NCBI GenBank assembly: GCA_024701455.1
Contig: JABXYP010000001.1
Span: 3,972,001 to 4,036,000 of the forward strand
DNA: 64,000 nt
Direction of reading: 5' to 3'
Source of the DNA: Bacillus sp. A301a_S52
Lineage (GTDB): Bacteria > Bacillota > Bacilli > Bacillales > Salisediminibacteriaceae
Shown: positions 1 through 7,631 of the stretch, in pieces
How the letters are laid out: each line of letters begins with the position of its first letter
Numbering within the stretch: position 1 is the stretch's first letter
Notes under the pieces: generated by a model
Databases searched by the model: none
What the model saw: only the letters and a program-made list of their open reading frames with translations
Told to the model about the DNA's origin: nothing
Program-made: the position numbers and the translations under genes

Positions 1-628
1 GAAGCTCGCGATATTTGGCTAAATTCAGATCAATCCCATGAGCCTGAAACCCTCTTTTTGTTAGCTCAAGCCACAAAGCATAGTCTTGTCTCGCTCTTAT
101 ATCTGGCATTTGAATGTCACCAATTTGCTTTTTATCAAGAACCACTGTCAAACACCCTATGTCATTATGCTTTAATAGCTCTTTGTAAGATAACATTGAT
201 GATTTAATGTTCTCTTCGCCTATAATTTCCTCATTTTCATTAACAACTACGTAACCAGTATACGAAAAAGCCACATTAGTCTCTAACATTTTCTTTATTT
301 GCCACTCTAATTTCTCAGGCAGCCATTGGTCATCGCTATCTAAAAAAGCGATAAACCGTCCGCAACTATTATCTATAGCCTTATTTCTCGCAAATGCAGC
401 CCCTTTATTTTCTTCGAGACTTATCAAAGTAATACGTGTATCGCTAGAGAGGTATTTCTTAATTATGTCTTTAGTATGATCAGTTGAAGCATCATCCACA
501 ATGATCATTTCCCAATTTTCATAAGTTTGTTTTATAACCGATTCTATCGTTTTATGTACAAACTTTTCTGAGTTATACGTCGGGGTAATCACTGAAACAA
601 GCGGTTGATCAGTTTGATTATGTTCCAT
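1..628 (-). CDS. family 2 glycosyltransferase, C-terminal end outside the window
   Basis: The frame is open from an ATG at 628 to the window edge (209 codons), so the end of the gene is missing. The start is preceded by GGAGAGG. The translation opens with the GT-A nucleotide-sugar fold signature VSVITPTYNS, followed by IIVDDASTD and the metal-binding FLDSDD motif, all typical of GT2 enzymes that add sugars to lipid-linked or surface glycans at the cytoplasmic face of the membrane. It begins 22 bases after the stop of the GT4 gene upstream, so both probably sit in one polysaccharide operon. The sugar and acceptor cannot be read from the sequence. Confidence 0.9.
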   Translation of the reverse strand, partial: MEHNQTDQPLVSVITPTYNSEKFVHKTIESVIKQTYENWEMIIVDDASTDHTKDIIKKYLSSDTRITLISLEENKGAAFARNKAIDNSCGRFIAFLDSDDQWLPEKLEWQIKKMLETNVAFSYTGYVVVNENEEIIGEENIKSSMLSYKELLKHNDIGCLTVVLDKKQIGDIQMPDIRARQDYALWLELTKRGFQAHGIDLNLAKYREL

Positions 629-650
629 AAATTCCTCTCCAGTAAGTTAG

Positions 651-1781
651 TTATGGTTGTTGCGTTTTATATAAGGATTCGAGTTTTGTTGCCTCAACTT
701 CCCAGTTTAATTCGTTCTCAATTGCATGTCGTCCATTCTCACCAAGCCTCTTAGCTTCATCTGGATTATTTTTAAGGTAGGTGATTGCTGATTGAATATC
801 TTTTGTATTTGTTGGGTCAACCGTCAAGCCACAATCATACTTTTCAATAAAGTCTTTCCATTTAGGGAAATTCGAACATATAATCGGCAAACCTGCTAAC
901 ATATATTCAAAGAATTTCGTTAATTCCTTCCTCCGATAATGATCTGAGTCTGGAAATATCGCAACACCTGCTAACCACTTTTCCTCGTATGCTTTATCAA
1001 TGACATCTTTAGTTACAAACTTCCCTACCCCTGTCACTTCCAGCCTTTTCGCGGAGTCTCCCGCTAAATCTTTCATTGCATTGTATAGAGGACGGGAGCA
1101 TTTACCTATTAAATGAATTGATATGTCATGATCAATAACAGGAAGTAACGCATGAGCAAATGCACCACGGTCTTCTGTTACATTTCCTGTATAAAGCAAG
1201 CGATGATTCCTATAAAAGTCCTTTCCCTCTCTCTTTTTAATATCTTTATCGCCAATAGTAGGGTAATTTAAAATACAAGTCCCTTTAGGATATTTTTCTT
1301 TATAATATTTTTCTGCTAAGACAATGACTAATGGGCCGATAGTGAACTTTTCCACTTGTTTATACACTTTACTAAGAAAAACTCTAATTGACTTTGTTAA
1401 GTAACTACGTGAGACAATTCCCGTTTCATAATCTTCATGAATATCATAAATGACTGTATTTGTAGATTTTTTCAACATTCTAGCCATCGGTAAAAATTCA
1501 GGGTCGTGGAAATGATAGTAAGCTGCTTTCATTTTTTTGGCTTTAACATATGCTTCAAGAGGCGATAAAATCATCCCTATAAACCTGTTATTATACTTTT
1601 TAATAAAGGTAATATTAACACCATTTAGTTTTGTAGGAAGGTTCTCTGTTTTTTTCGCTATTAATGTGACATCATAGCCAGATGCAGCTAACGACTGACA
1701 CTCTTTAAGCATAATCCGAGGGTCCATGGGATGATGAACTGTTGAAATATGCACAACTTTGTTGTTAATGTTGCTAGTCAA
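651..1781 (-). CDS. family 4 glycosyltransferase
   Basis: A 376-residue GT-B type glycosyltransferase. The N-terminal half has the VVHISTVHHPMDPRI opening found in GT4 enzymes of capsule and exopolysaccharide clusters. The C-terminal Rossmann half has LLYTGNVTEDRG and the donor-binding stretch around FFEYMLAGLPIICSNFP with the usual E and G residues. It starts at a TTG codon preceded by AAGGTG at good spacing, only 5 bases after the stop of the other GT4 gene, so the two are probably translationally coupled. It likely transfers a hexose or amino sugar from a nucleotide donor; the specific linkage is not inferable. Confidence 0.9.
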   Translation of the reverse strand: MTSNINNKVVHISTVHHPMDPRIMLKECQSLAASGYDVTLIAKKTENLPTKLNGVNITFIKKYNNRFIGMILSPLEAYVKAKKMKAAYYHFHDPEFLPMARMLKKSTNTVIYDIHEDYETGIVSRSYLTKSIRVFLSKVYKQVEKFTIGPLVIVLAEKYYKEKYPKGTCILNYPTIGDKDIKKREGKDFYRNHRLLYTGNVTEDRGAFAHALLPVIDHDISIHLIGKCSRPLYNAMKDLAGDSAKRLEVTGVGKFVTKDVIDKAYEEKWLAGVAIFPDSDHYRRKELTKFFEYMLAGLPIICSNFPKWKDFIEKYDCGLTVDPTNTKDIQSAITYLKNNPDEAKRLGENGRHAIENELNWEVEATKLESLYKTQQP

Positions 1782-1786
1782 TTATG

Positions 1787-2914
1787 TCACCTTCTTTTTT
1801 TCTTACAAAGCACTTCGTCAAAAACTTCTTCATACTCTTTAACAATTACTTTGGCATCAAATGCTCTTGCCCTTTTAATCCCTGCATTTCTCAACATATC
1901 TTTTTCATCTTCCGGTAGGGTAAGTGCCTCTATCATCTTACCACTCATCTCCTGAGAATTTCCTACCTCACACAAAAAACCATATTTTCCGCCTTCCAGA
2001 ACTTCAGCAGGTCCTGATTTACAATCAGTCGACACAACCATCGTTCCAGAAGCAATGGATTCGGCAATAACATGGCTAAAACCTTCATGTTTTGAACTAA
2101 GTACAAATAAATCTGCTCGTGATATAAATTTATAAGGATTTCTTTGAAAACCAAGAAAATAAACCTTCTCTCTTAGTCCAGCAGAGTCTAATTGCCGTTC
2201 AAGATCTTGCTTTAAAGGACCTTCTCCCAATATAATTAAAGAAGCTTGGACCTCTTTTTGAAGCACCCGAAAAGCTTCTACTAAAGTAGCTTGATCCTTT
2301 TGAGCTACCAATCGTCCAGCCGTTAGAATGACTTTCCCACCTTGTCGAAAGATTTTGTCGTGTTGCTCATCTAATTCTTCTGATTTAAGTACAGATATTT
2401 TCTCCAAGTCCACCGGATTATAAATAACTTTAATTCTCTTCCCTGGCAGTTTATATTTCAACACTAAATTCTCTTTAACACCTTCTGATAAAGATACAAC
2501 TTGACTAGACATACGGTAGACTAATCCAAAAAGTAGTAATTGGATTTTCTCTTTAAACGTTCCACCGAGGTTATCCGCTTCTCGCACCACGTTTTTACAT
2601 TTAGTGAAAGAAAAAATAGTAGCAAGAGTGGCAATCGTGTTAACACGTGGTATCGTACTGAACACCAGATCTATATTTTCTTTTCTAATCATAGAAGCTA
2701 GTTTAAATATTGACCTACTCAATCTTTTAGTATCTAACTTAATAAAAGTAACATCATCGTTTAATTCACTTTCATAACTTCCATTGTAGTTTAGCGTGAC
2801 TAATACAGGCTGAAACCTCTCCCTATTTAAATTATTTATTATATTTAATAAAGTTCTGGCTGCACCGCCCGCTCCCATTTCATATATAAAGAAGAGAATT
2901 TTCTTTTTTTCCAT
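1787..2914 (-). CDS. family 4 glycosyltransferase
   Basis: GT-B fold glycosyltransferase of about 375 residues. Near the N-terminus it has ILFFIYEMGAGGAARTL, the glycine-rich acceptor-side loop of GT4 enzymes; the C-terminal half has VILTAGRLVAQKDQ and the EGFSHVIAESIASG donor-site motif. The longest frame begins at 2941, but the ATG at 2914 (MEKKKILF) has a GGAAGGAAG ribosome site about ten bases upstream and lines up with where family members start, so it is used here. It is the first gene of a three-gene glycosyltransferase run that leaves the window. Surface polysaccharide synthesis is the likely role. Confidence 0.88.
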   Translation of the reverse strand: MEKKKILFFIYEMGAGGAARTLLNIINNLNRERFQPVLVTLNYNGSYESELNDDVTFIKLDTKRLSRSIFKLASMIRKENIDLVFSTIPRVNTIATLATIFSFTKCKNVVREADNLGGTFKEKIQLLLFGLVYRMSSQVVSLSEGVKENLVLKYKLPGKRIKVIYNPVDLEKISVLKSEELDEQHDKIFRQGGKVILTAGRLVAQKDQATLVEAFRVLQKEVQASLIILGEGPLKQDLERQLDSAGLREKVYFLGFQRNPYKFISRADLFVLSSKHEGFSHVIAESIASGTMVVSTDCKSGPAEVLEGGKYGFLCEVGNSQEMSGKMIEALTLPEDEKDMLRNAGIKRARAFDAKVIVKEYEEVFDEVLCKKKRR

Positions 2915-3360
2915 TAAACCAACTTCCTTCCGCATATACACTCAATAGGATATTATATCATAGAATTTTCAATCGATATATTGAGATATTGGTCCATTTT
3001 ATAAACGTAAGCCCAAACTATTAAAAATAAGCGCTCCTTAGGGAACACATACGATTCCCATTATTTACTGCATGCTATTTGAACCATTTTGGACCAAGGT
3101 ATTTGCTGATTTAAAATACCAGGGCTTTTGATGGACATCACTATTCGGTAAATCCATCAAAAGCGATCTTATACGACCGTTGTTCAAGAAAACTTGGGGC
3201 ACTTGCTCGGTTCAATGTGTATTCAGTTGCCTTGACGTGGGTATTTCCCCCGAAGAAAGGTGAGTTTTCAATATACATACTTAAGACGTTTTCCAACGAT
3301 TGACTTCAAGTATTTTTGACACTTTTTCCTACATTTACTCGGAGGGGCAAGTGCCAGGGT
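2915..3360. other. gene-poor spacer between glycosyltransferases and IS66 remnant
   Basis: No convincing coding frame is seen. The part next to the glycosyltransferase gene should hold its promoter. The part from about 3060 on may be decayed end sequence of the neighbouring IS66 element, but no terminal inverted repeats could be identified. Confidence 0.4.
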
Positions 3361-4395
3361 TTAACCAATAGCACCGAACATCCGTCTAACAATTGGCGAG
3401 GTAATACCGGCAATCTTATCATAGGCTGAGTAACCATCACAAATGATCGTTCCAGAATAACCCTCTATGAAACTTGCAAGAACGCCGAGCTCGTGATAGG
3501 AAGCTTGAGACGAGAATAAAGGTGGGGCCTTGGCTTGCCACACTTCGACAGATCCAGTTATAGGCGTTAGATTGGCCTGATTTCCCTATCAAAACAGCGG
3601 ATAATTTGTGAATAGGTTTCGTCGGTATATGAGACAGATTTAGACATCATCTTGTCTTTCATTCGCTCGCAAATCGGTAATAACGAGTCTATGCTGCACG
3701 AATCACCCTGTTAGAAAGGTGTTTATCATTTATAATTACTTCGTAACGTTCCCATTCATTGACCTGACGGTAAAGTGGTAAGTATAGCGCAAATTTATCA
3801 TGGATGACTTTGGCCAGTGCGCTTGGGTTTGCAATACTACGTTGAATAGCCGGCTTATTTAATCTATGAGTTGACTCGCTTTTGCAACTGCTTGTAAATT
3901 CATAGGCATGTTCAATAATGGATAACCCTCCGAGAGGCCAGCGAATTTCCTGTTGCGAAAGGTTCCGTACTTCATTTTCATTCTTTGACCACTGAATTTT
4001 CCCATTATCCAACCGTTTATAGAGCATAGCAAAGCCATCACCATCGAATATAAACATTTGTATCGGGTCTTTATTCCAGCCTTCGAATCGCTGTACTGAT
4101 CGAGTTCGAAGAAATTCTAAACCAAAGTAGGCAACTATCAATGCCCATCCACCTATCTGCTTTGCCACAAATGATATAGACATTTTCTACTAATATATAA
4201 AACTACCTTATAGGTGAGAGTGCGCTCAACTATAGCGTTGAATAAAGCTATTTTAGCGTTTGCATTTGATCGTACAAATACTTTTTGGAATAGGTGTTGG
4301 AGAAAGTGATATGTTTAGGTCTTTATTTTCTGAGTGAAGTTTAACGAAGACGATCATTAATTTTTGGTGTTGTGACATAAGAACCCCCCCTCATT
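3361..4395 (-). mobile_element. decayed IS66-family element (TnpB and TnpC fragments)
   Basis: Three pieces in successive frames on the minus strand match IS66 proteins. Near 4040-3900 the product reads like TnpB (FDGDGFAMLYKRLDNGKIQW, then LSQQEIRWPLGGL). From about 3890 the same frame continues with TnpC-like KPAIQRSIANPSALAKVIHDKF and LYLPLYRQ, so TnpB and TnpC are fused by an internal deletion. After a stop near 3689, frameshifted codons give SKSVSYTDET around the first catalytic Asp, and 3361-3543 gives FIEGYSGTIICDGYSAYDKI around the second. A short ATG frame near 4391 behind a G-rich tract (SQHQKLMIVFVKLHS) may be a TnpA relic. Nothing supportable is seen between it and 4596. Confidence 0.85.
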
Positions 4396-4596
4396 TATTT
4401 GATATCTGCATCATACAAGGAGACGCTTCGTATTTATATGCGTTGTTTGAATGGGGCTTACTTATAAACCTTTCCATCGTTAATTTTTTCATTACAAAAA
4501 ACATAGCTTCTAACAGGGATATAAACTAAATTTATTCCCCACTATTCACTATGTCTTTAAAGTTTAAAATTTCAGTGAGAAGGCCCACCCTATCTC

Positions 4597-5973
4597 CTAC
4601 CTTTTGACTATTCTCCCTATTTTTCTAAAGGTAGCTGTATATCTCCAAGACCTACTTCTCTTAATGGTATCATAATTTTTCCTAACTTTATTTATTTGAT
4701 GTTTTTTTATTTCTAGCTCATTTTTCATCTCTAGATTTTCTTTTCTCAGTCTTCTTCTACTATTCCTCAGAAGACTTATCGTCTCTTTTAACTGTTTATT
4801 TTTCTTTCTTAACGCTCGGTTTTTCTCTTTTAGTACTCTAACCTTCGATTTGGTTATACTAGTTCTATCTTTTATACTTTTCGCTACATACTCCATTACT
4901 TCTTCAGTAAGATTACCGAACAACGGTTGTTGTGCTGCCAACTGATAGAGCCAAGTTGCTCCTCTAAAGTTCAACTCAAGAAATACAGGTTCCCCCTCTT
5001 CTCCCACTGCGATATCCCAAGAAACAAAATCATGATGAATAATCTCTTTATGTAGGTTCATTACAAACTTCTTGAAGTTATCGAAATTAGGAATTACAGC
5101 TTTCTCTTTAAACGAATAATTTGTTGAGGGGTGATTAGTGTATACATTGGTGTGCTCATCAATTGCAATATCCATAAATTCACCTGCATCGGTGACTCCA
5201 CAACAAACTCCCCCTGTACCAGCATTATCGTTCACTGCTCCATGTGCCCCAAACCTTGCGAAAGTTAGTAAATACCTTATTTCTTTTTTCCATCGAAATG
5301 TGACCATTCTTAATGTGTTTACTGAATCTGGATGGGGTGCAGCCATTACTTCGTGTTGCTTTATTTTCTCTTGCACTATAAAGTTGTGACCATAAATTTC
5401 TTCTAAATCCTCTATTGTCACTGATTTCCCTTTCAATTTACAAATACCATTTTCAATAGATAATTTATTTATACCTTTTCCATTATCAGTATTACTAGGT
5501 TTTATAATCAGATCATCATTGTACTTAATTATTATTGCAAATGCAGTAGCACTATCAACATTGTTATTCTCAATATCAAAATAATTACCTCTAACCCTTT
5601 TGATTATTGATTTCACAGTTTTAGAAGTGTCAATTAGTTTATCATAAATATTTTTATCGCTATACGCATCGCGAAAATCCATATCATTAAAAAAGGGGAT
5701 AAATTCCTTCCACATGACTGGACCTGGAATAATTCTTTTATCATTCTTTCCTGTCAAATTCCAGAAAGCCAAATGAAGAACAGGATCAATTTCTTTTTTA
5801 TAATGCTCTTCCCAAAAATCATTTACTTCATGTATAAAATCTTTATTTACTTGCTTAAGCAGGCCTGATTCAAAATACCTTTTAAAAGCTTTAGTATTGC
5901 AGGCAATCCCTAATTCGGCATATTTTTCTCTTATTTCGTTGTTTACCACCTGAGAATCCTTCCCTTCAAACAT
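4597..5973 (-). CDS. sugar-transfer-associated ATP-grasp protein with C-terminal coiled coil
   Basis: A 458-residue protein. Residues about 60-370 match the ATP-grasp family linked to sugar transfer (the ATPgrasp_ST type): DDLIIKPSNTDNGKGI is the ATP-binding strand and loop, DSVNTLRMVTFR and GTGGVCCGV follow, and DFVSWDIAVGEEGEPVFLELNFRGA carries the metal-binding Asp, Glu and Asn. Residues about 375-440 form a Lys/Glu/Arg-rich coiled coil, and the tail ends in SRSWRYTATFRKIGRIVKR, resembling the SWR-type tail seen in many Gram-positive surface-glycan enzymes. It is expected to ligate an amino acid or other carboxylate to a glycan or precursor, but this is not proven. The ATG at 5973 follows AAGGAA. 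The glycosyltransferases lie beyond the IS remnant. Confidence 0.8.
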   Translation of the reverse strand: MFEGKDSQVVNNEIREKYAELGIACNTKAFKRYFESGLLKQVNKDFIHEVNDFWEEHYKKEIDPVLHLAFWNLTGKNDKRIIPGPVMWKEFIPFFNDMDFRDAYSDKNIYDKLIDTSKTVKSIIKRVRGNYFDIENNNVDSATAFAIIIKYNDDLIIKPSNTDNGKGINKLSIENGICKLKGKSVTIEDLEEIYGHNFIVQEKIKQHEVMAAPHPDSVNTLRMVTFRWKKEIRYLLTFARFGAHGAVNDNAGTGGVCCGVTDAGEFMDIAIDEHTNVYTNHPSTNYSFKEKAVIPNFDNFKKFVMNLHKEIIHHDFVSWDIAVGEEGEPVFLELNFRGATWLYQLAAQQPLFGNLTEEVMEYVAKSIKDRTSITKSKVRVLKEKNRALRKKNKQLKETISLLRNSRRRLRKENLEMKNELEIKKHQINKVRKNYDTIKRSRSWRYTATFRKIGRIVKR

Positions 5974-7051
5974 AAAATGTTCCTTCTGTTCCGCTATTGC
6001 TAATTTAATTGTAGAGCGAGAAGCTTATTAGTTATATTTTACTTAATAAGATCGTTTATTCTGGTTACACATTAGTATGATGCAAACTTTCTCATTTTTA
6101 GCTACTATAAAACAGTATTTTATTCTGATTATCTGCCAACTAAATCAATTATAAACAGTACAATTCCTCACACTTTTAAAAATTTTAGTTTTCTATATTG
6201 CAAACACCACATAAACTCCTAAAAAAAATTATTAATGTAAGAATTTATATTTTTCTCACACCCCAAAAATCTTCCATTATCTGTATTGAAAAACTATAGA
6301 AATACAGGAAGTTTAGCTTACTTTATTGATAGGTCATTTTAAAGATTATAACATACTCCCCCAATAGTTAGTTAACTTTCTAGTGTTTTTAAATTCTATT
6401 TACCTTCCCGCGTTCATGTAAATTCTTGATTTTAAGATCGAGAAATAACATTACATTTCCCTTTAAGGTTACTGACATCAGTATTTTGCTATTTTGTCTG
6501 AAAATAACATAACTAAACGAAATACTATTAATATTGACCGAAATTAGGCCATACTTACATCTCATTTCAAAGAAAGGCTGTTATAGTTACGACGTCATAT
6601 TTACTATTTTCAATTAATTTGATCTTGATATAGGAGACACCGAGTATCAAGATTAAAATATACACTTCCCGAGGATTGTCACAATTAGTCTTCTAGCAGG
6701 AGACTAACTACGCAAGAGAAAATAGAATTTGATCTACATCGTTGCAGTGAACCTGTCCGAAGATCGACCGCTTATAAAGAAAGCTTTAAGGAACGTAACA
6801 CCTTTGAAAGCGTCATTGGATATCCCAAAGAACTTTTCTCCGTTTTACAATGTTAAATTCAAGCAGAAACCAAGCAAAGTTCATTTTGATTTAGTTATTC
6901 CTCCTACACAATGAATTGTATAAAATTAGCAACTAGTTAGTATATGTCGTGTTTAAAAATGGTAACGTCAACACTATCGTAGTTACCTTTTGTAGAGAAA
7001 TAAATTAAAAAATGATTCATAGTAGTCACGAAAAATTTAAACCACACTAAT
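5974..7051. other. AT-rich spacer without a supported gene
   Basis: About 1.1 kb of very AT-rich DNA with many stops in all frames. A 61-codon frame at 6729-6914 on the plus strand has no recognisable motif and no clear ribosome site, so it is not called. The region probably contains the promoter of the ATP-grasp gene near 6000 and decayed mobile DNA leading into the IS3 remnant. Confidence 0.5.
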
Positions 7052-7420
7052 GTAGCATCAGTGATGGATCTCTATTCAAGACGTATTATTGGTTGGGAGA
7101 TGGCTGAACGCATGACGAACGAACTTGTCGTAACAGCTCTAAAACGGACAAGATCTTATTCACCATTCCGACCGAGGGAGCCAATACGCTTCAAACGACT
7201 ATCAAGCGTTATTACGAAAAAATGAGATTATATCAAGCATGAGTAGAAAAGGTAACTGTTACGACAGCACTTGTGTAGAATCATTTCATGATGTTTCATG
7301 AAACTTATAAGACAAGACATCAAGCAAAGAAAGTATCTTTGAATATATCATGAGTTTTTATAATTAGCTCAACATCATTGCTAGTTTATATATGATTAGT
7401 ACCAATATCCCCAAGGCCAT
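7052..7420 (+). mobile_element. decayed IS3-family transposase (OrfB C-terminal part)
   Basis: Three frames together spell the end of an IS3-type integrase core. Frame one reads VASVMDLYSRRIIGWEMAER and then [11 protein letters not shown]. After a frameshift near 7170 comes [20 protein letters not shown] and then [19 protein letters not shown], the highly conserved region before the catalytic Glu. A second shift gives YKTRHQAKK. The first part of OrfB, OrfA and the ends are missing, so the element is dead. Confidence 0.88.
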
Positions 7421-7631
7421 TCTCCAAAAATAGCTAAATTTCTACAATAGTCCCTTGTATTTTTATTCTAATCAAATGATAATAGTCTATAGGTTTACTT
7501 ACTATTGGTAATATAAAGTCTTTTTACATAACATTGTTTGTTTATTGCGCTTACATGTTATTCTTGTTTATTATTTAAACTTGGGGTAAACCTATAAACT
7601 TTCTTGAACTAAAGGAGGAATACAACAAATA

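Noticed and set aside
6729..6914. 61-codon plus-strand frame
   Set aside because: No motif, no clear ribosome site, AT-rich spacer next to dead mobile DNA.
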